Shown: positions 30,048-40,138 of the stretch, one piece after another
How positions within the stretch are numbered: position 1 is the stretch's first letter
Layout: every line of letters begins with the position of its first letter
Assembly (NCBI GenBank): GCA_025363295.1
Contig: JANYEC010000004.1
Span: forward strand, 1-64,000
Direction of reading: 5' to 3'
Origin: Akkermansiaceae bacterium
GTDB taxonomy: Bacteria > Verrucomicrobiota > Verrucomicrobiia > Verrucomicrobiales > Akkermansiaceae
DNA: 64,000 nt
Translations under genes and position numbers: made by a program
The notes under the pieces: generated by a model
What the model saw: only the letters and a program-made list of their open reading frames with translations
Databases searched by the model: none
What the model was told of the DNA's origin: nothing

Positions 30048-31610
30048 TCAATGCCCGCCTGTGCTTTTAAGTCCGCGCACCCCTTCCGATTGACTCAACT
30101 TTGACCAGTTAAATCCATACAAAGCGACTGCGAGAAAGCAGATGAGTGGAACAATAAAGCCAGCGGACATGCCGTGTTGGTCGGCAATGTGGCCCATCAG
30201 TTTTGGCATGATGGCGCCGCCCATGATCGCCATAACGATGAAGGAGGATGCCTTTTTTGCGCGGCCACCCAAGCCGTGAATACCGAGCGAGAAAATAGTC
30301 GGAAACATGATGGACATAAAAAAATAACTTAGGAACAAGGCGATCGCCGAAAGCCAACCAAGCTTGAGGAAAACCAACAGACTGCAAACGGCGGCGAGGC
30401 TCGCAAACAATGCTAGTATGTTATGGGCGGAATATTTTTTCAACAGACCCGCACCAATGAAACGACCGGCGAGGAAAAAACCAAAGCCCACGGAAGCGAG
30501 GGTAGAGGCTCCCTTATCGCTCAGCCCCATGATGCCGTTTTTGTGAATCTCAAACCACTGGCCGAATGATCCCGCTTTCCATGCCTCCGGAATCGCAGGG
30601 ATCTGCGAGGTCATGTAGTTGATGAAATATGCGAAGACGCCGCACTGGGCCGCGACATAAAAGAACTGAGTGAGTGTGGCTCCTGAGAAATGCGGGTGGC
30701 TCCAGATACTATGATGGGTAATCTTACTTTTAGATTGTGCAAAGATGATAGAGCCGATCACTAATAGAATTCCAGAAGCATACCAGAGCGCCTGATTTTC
30801 GCTCAAGCCGACGGTCTTGGAAACCGATGGAATGGCAACAAAGGCCGAGATGATCATCCCGATCGCGACGGATAGAACGACGATATTCAGCCACAACAAG
30901 GTCAGAGCGGCGCCACGGTTAGTGGATGGGGAAGCAGCAACAGATTCATCTGAGTCGTCGAGGTGGAACTCATCCTCCGACTTGATGTCCGGAAGCTTGC
31001 AGAATGAGAAAACAATCGCGAGAACAAGGACGAATCCGCCGATGGCTGCGTATGGAATCCAAAGTGTTTCAGAGCCGGTACTTTTGCCAGTGGCATCCTG
31101 ACCGTAGAAGAACTGGGCTCCGGCGATGGGACCGAAGATCCAACCGATGCCATTGCAGGATTGTGCTAGATTAATCCGAGTGGCCGCAAATTGTTTTGGC
31201 CCGAGGACGGTGGTATAAGGGTTAGCGATGGTTTCTAAAAATGTTAGACCAGATGCGATGAGGCAAACGCCAAGAAGGAAGGCCGGGAATGTGGCAATTT
31301 TCGTCGCGGGAATGAACCAAAATCCACCGACAGCCACCATCAGCAGGCCCACGATGATTCCGCTCTTGTATCCCATTTTGCTAGCGAGCCAACCGGCGGG
31401 CATGGCCATGAGAAAATAACCGAGATAGTGGGCGAACTGAACCCATGCGGATTGGGCAAGTGTAAGGTGCAGTTCCTTTTGAAAGTGCTTGTCCATTACG
31501 TCAATCATCCCGTTGCAGAAACCCCAGAGGAGAAACAACGAACTAACGAGGGCGAAAGTAACAACATAGCTCTTACCGGTAGGTGAGGTAAAAATTCCGA
31601 GTTTGATCAT
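30048..31610 (-). CDS. fucP: L-fucose:H+ symporter-type MFS permease
   Basis: 12-TM FucP-like; LFLLWGFCNGMIDVMDKHFQKELHL...YFLMAMPAGWLASKMGYKSGI. Confidence 0.88.
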   Translation of the reverse strand: MIKLGIFTSPTGKSYVVTFALVSSLFLLWGFCNGMIDVMDKHFQKELHLTLAQSAWVQFAHYLGYFLMAMPAGWLASKMGYKSGIIVGLLMVAVGGFWFIPATKIATFPAFLLGVCLIASGLTFLETIANPYTTVLGPKQFAATRINLAQSCNGIGWIFGPIAGAQFFYGQDATGKSTGSETLWIPYAAIGGFVLVLAIVFSFCKLPDIKSEDEFHLDDSDESVAASPSTNRGAALTLLWLNIVVLSVAIGMIISAFVAIPSVSKTVGLSENQALWYASGILLVIGSIIFAQSKSKITHHSIWSHPHFSGATLTQFFYVAAQCGVFAYFINYMTSQIPAIPEAWKAGSFGQWFEIHKNGIMGLSDKGASTLASVGFGFFLAGRFIGAGLLKKYSAHNILALFASLAAVCSLLVFLKLGWLSAIALFLSYFFMSIMFPTIFSLGIHGLGGRAKKASSFIVMAIMGGAIMPKLMGHIADQHGMSAGFIVPLICFLAVALYGFNWSKLSQSEGVRGLKSTGGH

Positions 31611-31805
31611 GGCAATTTGGATTTTAAGGGTTGGGATATGACTGCTACAGATGTAAGAAAGTGGCTAAATATTAAATCTGATCTTTTTAAAAAACCTCCA
31701 TGGTTTCGCCAAAAACAAGCATGATCCAGCCATTGAAACAACTCGTAAAGAAGATCGCCAAAGTAAGTGTGATGTGATGGTCCATACCCGTGAAGAAAAG
31801 ACAAT

Positions 31806-33611
31806 TTAATGGTTAGCTTTTCCATACAGCGGGCCGTAATTCGCGCATGCGCGGAAATCAGCGCCTTCGAGATCAGCGGTTCCGAAGGAGGTCCAAGCAC
31901 TCGGCCGGAAGATGCGATCTTCTCTAACATTATGCATATAAACTGGGATGCGGAGCATCGATGCGAGCGTCAGATAGAGATGACCGACGTGGCCACAGGT
32001 CATCACACAGTGGTTGGCTCCCCAATGGTTCATCACTTCGTAAGCGCTGGTGAAGGCTCCTTTGCCCGTGAGGATCGGCGCGAACCAGGTGGTCGGCCAA
32101 GTCGGATTCGTGCGTTGGTCGAGCGCATGATGCACGTCTTGCGGAAGCTCCACGGTGTAGCCTTCCGCGACTTGAAGCACGGGGCCAATGCCACCGACAA
32201 GATTGAGACGGATCATCGTGGCTGGCATGCCGCCGCGGGTGCTGTAACGGGTGCTGAGGCCACCGCCAGGGAAATATTCGCTGATGGACGGGTGCCAGGT
32301 GGTGGCCTTTAAACACTTTTCCACTTCCGCATCCGAGATCTCCCAGAACGGCTTCATAATAGGCGTGCCATCGGCCGCTTGCTGCTCCCCGGTGCCGTCG
32401 AGCGCGGCAGGGCCGGAGTTGATCAGGTGAAGAATACCATCCCCGACGAGCGGGTGACTCACCTTTTTTCCACTAGCGGTTTCGATCGCTTCTAGACTCC
32501 AATAGGTGCGGAGATCTGCGAAGATCTGCGCGGTGTTCGTAAGTAGGTGACCAAAAAGCATGCCCGCGCCATTGAGCGCGTCATTCTCGGTGGCGACGAT
32601 GTAGGGGGCTCGCTTTCCATTCCAATCGAAAGAGGAATTAAGGATCGCTTCGAGGAAATCGCCGTTAGGAAAATGGTCCGTCCACTGGCGCTGGCCTTGG
32701 AAGCCTGCGGCAATTGCGTTGTGACCATGGGCCTGCTCACCCAGTCCCATTTCCGCGAGGTTGGGGTTTCCCACCATGAGGTCACGCGCGATCAGTGCCA
32801 TTTTTACACTGTCCTCCCATTCCTTGTCGATCTCTTCGCGGCTGCGAGTGGTGGTGGAGGAGTTGTAGTCTTTTCCTTCTGGGCAATTTTGTTTTACCCA
32901 TGCGAGGGCCTTTTCATATTCGGCGTGATCGTATTGCCCTTTGCTCATACGACCTACGAATTCTGTCATGTCGATGGCCTCCACCCGCATGCCTAACCAC
33001 TTTTCCCAAAACGCGGAATCGATGACAGAACCAGCGATGCCCATGGAGGTGCCGCCCATCGAGAGGTAGCTTTTGCCGCGCATCAGAGCGACGGATAGTC
33101 CGCAACGGACAAACGAAAGCAGCTTGTGGCGGACGTCAGCGGGGATTTCGGTGTCGGTGGATGATTGCACATCTTTACCGTAGATCCCGAAGGCGGGCAG
33201 TCCTTTCTGGGTGTGACCGGCGAGCACGGCTGCTAGATACACTGCGCCCGGCCGCTCAGTGCCGTTAAACCCCCAGACGGCCTTAGGTAGATGCGGATCC
33301 ATGTCCATCGTCTCCGAGCCATAACACCAGCATGGAGTAACGGTTAGAGAAACTCCGACATTGGACAGTCTGAATTTTTCCGCGCATGCGGCGGCTTCTT
33401 TCACCCCACCGATGCATGTATCGGCGATGACGCATTCTACAGGCGTGCCATCTGGGTAGCGAAGCTCAGCCGCGATCAACTCTGCGACCGCGCGGGCTTG
33501 TAGCATGGTGCGCGCTTCCAAGGATTCACGGACGCCGCCGAGACGGCCATCGATCGTTGGTCGAATACCGATTTTAGGAAAATAACTGTTAGTCACGACC
33601 GGATTCATCAC
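31806..33611 (-). CDS. fucI: L-fucose isomerase
   Basis: [21 protein letters not shown]...[15 protein letters not shown]...[15 protein letters not shown], full-length FucI. Confidence 0.94.
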   Translation of the reverse strand: MMNPVVTNSYFPKIGIRPTIDGRLGGVRESLEARTMLQARAVAELIAAELRYPDGTPVECVIADTCIGGVKEAAACAEKFRLSNVGVSLTVTPCWCYGSETMDMDPHLPKAVWGFNGTERPGAVYLAAVLAGHTQKGLPAFGIYGKDVQSSTDTEIPADVRHKLLSFVRCGLSVALMRGKSYLSMGGTSMGIAGSVIDSAFWEKWLGMRVEAIDMTEFVGRMSKGQYDHAEYEKALAWVKQNCPEGKDYNSSTTTRSREEIDKEWEDSVKMALIARDLMVGNPNLAEMGLGEQAHGHNAIAAGFQGQRQWTDHFPNGDFLEAILNSSFDWNGKRAPYIVATENDALNGAGMLFGHLLTNTAQIFADLRTYWSLEAIETASGKKVSHPLVGDGILHLINSGPAALDGTGEQQAADGTPIMKPFWEISDAEVEKCLKATTWHPSISEYFPGGGLSTRYSTRGGMPATMIRLNLVGGIGPVLQVAEGYTVELPQDVHHALDQRTNPTWPTTWFAPILTGKGAFTSAYEVMNHWGANHCVMTCGHVGHLYLTLASMLRIPVYMHNVREDRIFRPSAWTSFGTADLEGADFRACANYGPLYGKANH

Positions 33612-33620
33612 TCTTGTTCT

Positions 33621-35093
33621 TTATTTTTGAATTGAAACTTTAGCACTAGCGTCTGCGATTTCCAAACAGACGACCGAAGCAATGGGATCAGGTGCATCTC
33701 CTGATAGAAGGAGCGTGACTCCAGCATCGGTTTGCTCAAATTTCAATTTTTTATGATCGGCGAGCAGATAGGCTTGGGTCACCTTGGTCTGCAATCCTGC
33801 GAGTTCAAATTTACCGGTTGTCGGCCATTTGAAAATCATTAGATAAATTTTCCCTGTCTTGGTCGTGCAGCGCCAATCATTTGCGGATGAAACTGTCGTG
33901 TCATGACCGTAACCGTCTTTGGCTTTGACTGATTCGCCCAGCTCGCCGCCGAACGCGGTGGCTGACGAACCGTAAATCGCGTCGCCATTCGCCTTCATCC
34001 ATTTGCCAACTTCCGCGAGTCGATCGAGGCTGGGCTGAGGAATAAGACCCTCGCTTGTTGGCCCGACGTTCAGCAAATAGTTCCCCCCTTTGCTCGCAAT
34101 GTCGCAAAGATTAAAGATCATTTCCCGCGTAGATTTCCAGTGGTTGTCGTCGCGCTTGTAACCCCAAGTATCGTTCATCGTCATGCAGGCTTCCCAATTA
34201 CGACCAGGATAACCTTGCGCGGGAATTTTTTGCTCCGGCGTTTCCGTGTCACCTTTGAAACCACCGCCGAGCCGGTTGTTTAAAATGATGTTAGGCTTTA
34301 GCGCGTGGACGGCGTCATAAAGTTTCTGCGCCCGATTGGTGTTCATACCGGTCGGTGTGTCCCACCAAATGATCGAGGGGAATTCACCATAGTTAGAACA
34401 GATCTCCTTCACCTGTGGCACGGCAACTTTGTCAATGTAGTCGTCCATATCGTGCTCCTGCGCCTTGTCCCATTTGCCTCCGGAGGCCGCCCCACCGTTG
34501 TTCCAATCCTGTGCCTGCGAATAGTAAAACCCGAGCTTGATGTCGTATTTGCGGCACGCAGCGGCGAGATCTTTCAACGGGTCTTTGCCGTAAGGCGAGG
34601 CTTGCATGATGTTCCATGGGCTAGCCTTGGAATCAAACATTGCGAAGCCGTCGTGGTGCTTGCTGGTGATGACAATATACTTCATGCCTGCATCCTTGGC
34701 GGCCTTCACCCAATCGTCGGCGTTGAATTTCACCGGATTGAATTCCTTCGCGAACTGCTGGTATTCCACCATGGGAATCTTTCCCTTGTTCATGATCCAC
34801 TCGCCGATGCCCTTGACCGGCTTGTCCTGATAGAATCCGGCGGGGACGGAGTAAACACCCCAATGAATGAACAGACCGAACTTCGCCTCGCGCCACCATT
34901 TCATGCGTAGATCATTTTGCTCCGGCGTTTCTTGGGCCGCGCTTGGCTTTGCTGCGCCCTCGATGGCGACGTTCTGAGTTTGCGCTTCATTGGCTTGGTT
35001 TGGAGGAGCTGCAAAACAATTTACGGCTGCTAGAGAAAAGACTAACAATCTGGCGATGGTTTTCAAGGGTAAGGGTTTTGGTTGAAGTTTCAA
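33621..35093 (-). CDS. alpha-L-fucosidase (GH29)
   Basis: MKWWREAKFGLFIHWGVYSVPAG...SKHHDGFAMF...NYLLNVGPTSEGLIP; signal peptide. Confidence 0.95.
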   Translation of the reverse strand: MKLQPKPLPLKTIARLLVFSLAAVNCFAAPPNQANEAQTQNVAIEGAAKPSAAQETPEQNDLRMKWWREAKFGLFIHWGVYSVPAGFYQDKPVKGIGEWIMNKGKIPMVEYQQFAKEFNPVKFNADDWVKAAKDAGMKYIVITSKHHDGFAMFDSKASPWNIMQASPYGKDPLKDLAAACRKYDIKLGFYYSQAQDWNNGGAASGGKWDKAQEHDMDDYIDKVAVPQVKEICSNYGEFPSIIWWDTPTGMNTNRAQKLYDAVHALKPNIILNNRLGGGFKGDTETPEQKIPAQGYPGRNWEACMTMNDTWGYKRDDNHWKSTREMIFNLCDIASKGGNYLLNVGPTSEGLIPQPSLDRLAEVGKWMKANGDAIYGSSATAFGGELGESVKAKDGYGHDTTVSSANDWRCTTKTGKIYLMIFKWPTTGKFELAGLQTKVTQAYLLADHKKLKFEQTDAGVTLLLSGDAPDPIASVVCLEIADASAKVSIQK

Positions 35094-35273
35094 TATCCTA
35101 AGATACGCCCAAAAAGACGATCATAGGAATTTTCAAGATGACTATGGATCGCAGAATGCAGTGAATACGACAATGGCCGCCGTTGACCAACAAATGTCAT
35201 TTATTGACTTTTCTTTTTGAGAGCCGTGGCATGGTCTTGGTTCGCCGCTATTTTACTTTCACCCGTCTCTGTC

Positions 35274-36245
35274 ATGAAAAAAAAAGTTCCAATACCGAAG
35301 CGGGCCGCGAAAGGACTCGAGCTCCGCACGCAACCGCCTGAGCCGGGATATTTCAGCAGCCAAGTTTCGACTTCAAATCGATTTTACCTCGAACTCAAAC
35401 CGAAGCGATCACGCCATCTAACGGTCGTCAGTGGGGGATGTGAGCAGTGTCTCTCAGATTACGAAGTGCGCAGGGACGGATTTCCATTCCTGACTTTGGA
35501 GTTCATTTCACGAGGGGCAGGCACGCTGGTGTGGCAGGGGAAAACGCACCATCTGCGCCCGGGGTCGGTGTTTGTCTATGGACCCGGAGTCGCTCACCAA
35601 GTCACTGCCGATCCCGCCTGCGCGATGAGCAAGTTTTTCGTGGCTTTCACCGGCCAAGCTGCGTTGGAATTACTCCAAGAATGTCAAATACTGCCACCAT
35701 GGATCGTCCAAGTCACGCATCCGGAACGGATTGAACAGATCTTTAACGATCTCATCCAGCACGGCCTAAGCGATCACGCCAATCGTAACCGCATGTGCAA
35801 CGTCGCCTTGCAGTATTTAGTGATGAAAATCACTGACCACTCGGTGCCGCACGGCCAGCTCACCACACCTGCGTTTGCAACTTACCAACGCTGTCAAAAA
35901 TTCATTGAGGAAAATTTCATTAAACTCCGCACCTTGCGAGATGTCTCCGATGCCTGCCACGTAGATCGTGCGTATCTCTGCCGCTTGTTTCAGCGCTTTG
36001 GCCGTGAGTCTCCGATTCAATATCTCCAACATCTCCGGATGAACCATGCAGCGGATCTGCTTCAAAACTCCCAGCGCATGGTCAAGGAAGTGGCTGCAGA
36101 ACTCGGGTTCAGCGATCCTTATAACTTTTCCCGGGCCTTCAAGCGGGTTTTCAGAGTTTATCCAGGCCATCGGCTCGGGCGGCGGGCGGATGTGGATTTT
36201 TCAGACCTCAGGCCGGGCCATTTGAAAACAGCTGAACCCAAATGA
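35274..36245 (+). CDS. AraC-family transcriptional regulator with cupin sensor
   Basis: Cupin-like N-terminus and C-terminal AraC HTH (MNHAADLLQNSQRMVKEVAAELGFSDPYNFSRAFKRVF). Confidence 0.9.
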   Translation: MKKKVPIPKRAAKGLELRTQPPEPGYFSSQVSTSNRFYLELKPKRSRHLTVVSGGCEQCLSDYEVRRDGFPFLTLEFISRGAGTLVWQGKTHHLRPGSVFVYGPGVAHQVTADPACAMSKFFVAFTGQAALELLQECQILPPWIVQVTHPERIEQIFNDLIQHGLSDHANRNRMCNVALQYLVMKITDHSVPHGQLTTPAFATYQRCQKFIEENFIKLRTLRDVSDACHVDRAYLCRLFQRFGRESPIQYLQHLRMNHAADLLQNSQRMVKEVAAELGFSDPYNFSRAFKRVFRVYPGHRLGRRADVDFSDLRPGHLKTAEPK

Positions 36246-36357
36246 CGTGGTTCACGTTTCCTCCCTCCGGATTTCTAACCGTGGAGCATGGGGAATTCGA
36301 ACTCTTCACCTCTTCATGGTGAACGGGTAAATTTAAAAATCTAACTTGATTGGTCCG

Positions 36358-36648
36358 TTAGAGATATTTACTTTTCGCAGATTTGCTGTCCCCGCCATTC
36401 ACAAGCCCCACCTTTCCCTTCACATTCATCCGCTTGATCCTCAGCTCTTCCTTGCTCGCTTCCGAACGACTGCCGATTTCCCTCCGATAGACAATCTCTA
36501 ACGAAAGCCGCCCGCGCAGATATTTTGCTGCCTTCGGCCCTTGCGCAACGTGCTCCCCAAAACGCCGCTCCACGTCAGTTGCGATCCCCGTGTAAAGCGA
36601 GCCGTCGCCACAACGGATGATATAAACCGACCAACAGGATTCACTCAT
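36358..36648 (-). CDS. GIY-YIG nuclease family protein
   Basis: WSVYIIRCGDGSLYTGIATDVERRFGEH. Confidence 0.88.
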   Translation of the reverse strand: MSESCWSVYIIRCGDGSLYTGIATDVERRFGEHVAQGPKAAKYLRGRLSLEIVYRREIGSRSEASKEELRIKRMNVKGKVGLVNGGDSKSAKSKYL

Positions 36649-37325
36649 CCCTCGTGAGGCGTCCCTGATTTCAAGCAACCTCGCCGCAGCTCCCCTTGCT
36701 GGTTTGCCTGCCAGTAAATTCCGCTTTCGGTTTCCAGACAAGTGAGCCACCCGCCGCCACAAGCGTTAGTATCAATGCAGACCGCATGGCCCAAATCTAG
36801 CGGAAGGCCCGGCGTCTGCCGTGTGTGGCCGCAGATCATCCGACGCCCAGAGACATGCGGGCGAACCGATCCTCCGAGATGCTCCCAGAACAAGTTGTCA
36901 TCGGGCTGTTCTTCAAGCGGCAGATCGGGGCAAACGTTCGCATGGACAAAGAAGTCATGTTCCGTCTCATAGCATCTTTCGGTGCCGGTGAGGAAATCCC
37001 AGTGCGACTCAGGAACATCTTCAAAGCCGGCAGCTCCGTATGATTCGAGTGTGCTTTCACCACCGCACGCGACCCAGCTGAATAACATGGATCGATCGTA
37101 GCGAGCCTGGAGCATCATGATCTCGTGATTTCCGCGCAGGGCCACGAGATGACAGCGCATGCGCAGCCCTAGCAGAAAATCGATCACCCCGCGCGAATCA
37201 GGACCGCGATCCACGTAGTCGCCAAGAGTGACAACCGTATCGTCCTCACTGAATGCCAGTTCGCGATCCAGCGCCTGAAGCGCGGTTAGGCATCCATGAA
37301 TGTCTCCGATGGCGAACAGGCGCAT
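36645..37325 (-). CDS. metallophosphoesterase / serine-threonine protein phosphatase-like
   Basis: AIGDIHGC...LGDYVDRGPDSRGV...LRGNHEIMM...CGHT. Confidence 0.92.
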   Translation of the reverse strand: MRLFAIGDIHGCLTALQALDRELAFSEDDTVVTLGDYVDRGPDSRGVIDFLLGLRMRCHLVALRGNHEIMMLQARYDRSMLFSWVACGGESTLESYGAAGFEDVPESHWDFLTGTERCYETEHDFFVHANVCPDLPLEEQPDDNLFWEHLGGSVRPHVSGRRMICGHTRQTPGLPLDLGHAVCIDTNACGGGWLTCLETESGIYWQANQQGELRRGCLKSGTPHEG

Positions 37326-37513
37326 GAGTGAGTTGTTAGAGGCGTGACGTGCAACGGCGAACTTAAAGCCGCTTCACTGCTTCTGGCAGCGGGCGCAACC
37401 CATGGCAAGCACGACGGATTCGCTGGCCATGCACCGCCACCATTCGATAGGTTCGCTTGCGTGAAGCCAAGTCGCTGGCCTCTGAAAGAGAAATTCCTTA
37501 ACGTCCACTCACC

Positions 37514-38131
37514 ATGAACCCTGAGTCATCAAGCAAGGGACAGCCACACGTTTGGTCCCGCAAGCAAATCAAGATGCTCGGTAAAATTCCGGATTCCACA
37601 CTCGCCTGGAAAATCGGCCTATCGATTGGAACCGTTTTCAAAAAACGCCATAAACTCGGGATTCCTGCTTCACGTCCTGCCAAATCCCTCAATTGGACGC
37701 CGGCCATCATCGCCAAGTTAGGCAAGGTTCCCGATGGCGAGATCGCCAGAATCCACGGCATGAATATTCTCTCTGTTCAGAAAAAACGGGTTTCCCGGGG
37801 CATCCAATGCTACGCCCGTAAATCAAAAATCTGGCACTTCTGGACAAAAAAAGAAATCGCCCTCCTCGGCAAAATGCCAGACGGCGATGTCGCCCAAAGA
37901 ACCGGAATCAACAAAGCCTCCGTCGCTTGGAAACGCTGCAAACTCGAAATTCCACCCTTCACCCAGAAGCGCCCGAAAAAGCTACTCACCGATTGGACCC
38001 GAAAAGAGATCGCCGTACTCGGCAAAATGACCGACGCCGCAGCCGCAGCCAAGCTCGACGTCGCGAACTCAGCCGTCCGCCTCAAACGCATTTCCCTAGG
38101 AATCCCACCTTTTGGTCGCAAAGGATCCTGA
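37514..38131 (+). CDS. tandem-repeat helix-turn-helix-like protein (four repeats)
   Basis: Four ~48-aa repeats of W(T/S)xxxIxxLGKxxDxxxAxxxGxxxxxVxxKRxxLGIP. Confidence 0.75.
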   Translation: MNPESSSKGQPHVWSRKQIKMLGKIPDSTLAWKIGLSIGTVFKKRHKLGIPASRPAKSLNWTPAIIAKLGKVPDGEIARIHGMNILSVQKKRVSRGIQCYARKSKIWHFWTKKEIALLGKMPDGDVAQRTGINKASVAWKRCKLEIPPFTQKRPKKLLTDWTRKEIAVLGKMTDAAAAAKLDVANSAVRLKRISLGIPPFGRKGS

Positions 38132-38281
38132 TAGAATAGGTGATACACCGCCGCATCGGAACCACAACCGCGACGGTCTCCGTCCGGAGCCAGTTCACCT
38201 CGCATGGCACCGGAAACAAACACAGAATCGAAGCTGCCCGCATTAGCTGCATAGGTCTCTAGCAAGTCCACTGCACTTACG

Positions 38282-38569
38282 TCATCGCGTGACCCAATCC
38301 GTGCGCTTAACCTTGATGGATCGACTGATTGTTATCAGTTCCTTACCCTTTCCTCTAATCTGCGAAAGCCAGCTAGCCTCCATGATCAGCCCCGTCTGTG
38401 CCGTGAAAACGTCTGCGAGTCGGATGTCTCCCGAGTCAGCGGCAAGACTATGCGGGTTTGCATGATCATCGGCACCAAGCACAAGAAACTCCTTACGTAG
38501 CTCTTCCTCTTCGCCCAGGATCATCCCGAGCAACTGCGAATCATTCAAACCCCGGTCGATGGCCGCAAC
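38282..38569 (-). CDS. hypothetical protein
   Basis: Open minus frame ...VKRVAAIDRGLNDSQLLGMILGEEEELRKEFLVLG...; start unclear. Confidence 0.35.
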   Translation of the reverse strand, partial: VAAIDRGLNDSQLLGMILGEEEELRKEFLVLGADDHANPHSLAADSGDIRLADVFTAQTGLIMEASWLSQIRGKGKELITISRSIKVKRTDWVTR

Positions 38570-38578
38570 GCGCTTGAC

Positions 38579-38731
38579 CTAGTGCTTGCGCTCGAACTCG
38601 GCGGCCTGATCGCCGACGACCCGGAGGGCTAATTCCACATCGTCTCCAAGGATACTGACCTCTTTATTGCGAACGAAGCGCTCTAACAACTGAGCCAATA
38701 CCCCTTCAATCTGCGTTAAAACCACTGCCAT
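38579..38731 (-). CDS. hypothetical 50-aa protein
   Basis: MAVVLTQIEGVLAQLLERFVRNKEVSILGDDVELALRVVGDQAAEFERKH* read on the minus strand; below the track length cutoff. Confidence 0.4.
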   Translation of the reverse strand: MAVVLTQIEGVLAQLLERFVRNKEVSILGDDVELALRVVGDQAAEFERKH

Positions 38732-38845
38732 CCCGCCGAGACTTCTGCAAGATCGAAGTTTTCGTTCGATTCTCAGACCGCTAAAAAACCTTCAGAGCGA
38801 TTAACTATGTTTTGCCAAAACCCGTAGATGCTCCATCATTCGTGC

Positions 38846-39535
38846 ATGAAGCTGATCCTTTCGCTTTTTACAATTTGTTCCCTTCCAATGATTCTCACGA
38901 ACTGTGGTAACACCGGAAGTGGAAGCTCTGGGGGCGCTGGAGGCACTCAACAAGCAGGCATCGGCCCCTTCGATAGCCAAGGCCGCTACCGCGAAGAATG
39001 GGCGGATAATCCCTCGCAATGGCGCAAGCCGGGCAATTCGGCACCAAGCGTGTCCAAGAGCGAAGGTCTCCCCCAAGTTGCCAAAAATGAGCAGCCCCCG
39101 ATGAATTCTGTTCCGCTCACGACATCCCAGCCGCACCCGAAACCAAGCATTGCCTCAACTAAAGTTACTAACCCACCCAAGTCGGAATCTGAGGCAGTCG
39201 TGGTGAAAACACGCCCAATCAAGAAGACTGAATCCGAACCGGAAGTCGTCAAAGTTAAGCCCAAAACCAAATCGGAGCCAGAGCGGGAAGTGGTGAAAGT
39301 CAGGCCAAAGTCGAGGCCTGAGCCCGACCGCGATGTCGTTAAAACAAAAACAAAATCGAAATCGAACACGACCGCTAAATCAAAACCAAAATCCTCACGT
39401 TATGTCGTAAAACAAGGAGATTCTCTTTCTGCGATCGCGAGTCGCAATGGCTGCTCAGTTTCTGCGCTCCAGCGCGAAAATGGCATATCTGGCACAATGA
39501 TTCGTCCCGGCCAATCCCTCACCATTCCACGATAA
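38846..39535 (+). CDS. LysM-domain lipoprotein
   Basis: Lipobox MILTNC; low-complexity VVKxKPKxKSEPE linker; C-terminal LysM YVVKQGDSLSAIASRNGCSVSALQRENGISGTMIRPGQSLTIP. Confidence 0.88.
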   Translation: MKLILSLFTICSLPMILTNCGNTGSGSSGGAGGTQQAGIGPFDSQGRYREEWADNPSQWRKPGNSAPSVSKSEGLPQVAKNEQPPMNSVPLTTSQPHPKPSIASTKVTNPPKSESEAVVVKTRPIKKTESEPEVVKVKPKTKSEPEREVVKVRPKSRPEPDRDVVKTKTKSKSNTTAKSKPKSSRYVVKQGDSLSAIASRNGCSVSALQRENGISGTMIRPGQSLTIPR

Positions 39536-39581
39536 CTCAGATCGATCGCAGCGATTCAATGGGCGCTAACAACCTAACCCG

Positions 39582-39995
39582 TTAGACAGAGCGCGGCTCA
39601 TTTGAGTTTTGTTCTATCAACTCCATGGTGGAGGGATCAAAAATCTGACGGGCCTTCACGAATCGCTCGGGGAGGACTTCGTAATATCGGAAAAATTGCC
39701 GATTGAAGGTGATAATTGATAGAAATCCCAGGTCTTGCGCCACTTCCGCCGGGGATTTACCGCCCTCAAGCTTTCGCCTCGCCACCACCATTCGCTCCAT
39801 CATCATCCACTGCTTAGGAGGAATGCCAATATCTCTCAGAAAGGTGGCGTAAAGATGCCTTTGGCTGCAGCCCAATTCTAAGCACATTTCCGTCACACGA
39901 TAGGACTTGGACAAAGCCAGCCGCTCCAAGCAGTAATTAACCCCTGACTCGGATTCCGTGATCCTCCACATGTGATTTGTTCGAATAATTCTCAA
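39582..39995 (-). CDS. AraC-type HTH domain protein
   Basis: CLELGCSQRHLYATFLRDIGIPPKQWMMMERM...PAEVAQDLGFLSIITFNRQF. Confidence 0.8.
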   Translation of the reverse strand: MRIIRTNHMWRITESESGVNYCLERLALSKSYRVTEMCLELGCSQRHLYATFLRDIGIPPKQWMMMERMVVARRKLEGGKSPAEVAQDLGFLSIITFNRQFFRYYEVLPERFVKARQIFDPSTMELIEQNSNEPRSV

Positions 39996-40138
39996 AAGAT
40001 AAGCGGTGAAATGGACAGCACCTAACTAAATGGCGAAATGCCAAATCGGTCAACGTACCTTTTCAGAACTCCCCCTTGCAATTTGCGGATTTTTAGAGGT
40101 TATTCCCGGCAATAAATTTGATTTCCATGGTGATTCCG

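Noticed and set aside
36280-36330. tRNA-like remnant (GGGGAATTCGAACTCTTCACC)
   Set aside because: A TTCGAA core is present but there is no matching T-stem, anticodon arm or acceptor stem; not supported as a tRNA or att site.
39180-39380. Direct repeats of a non-coding type
   Set aside because: They encode the low-complexity VVKxKPKxKSEPE linker of the LysM lipoprotein.
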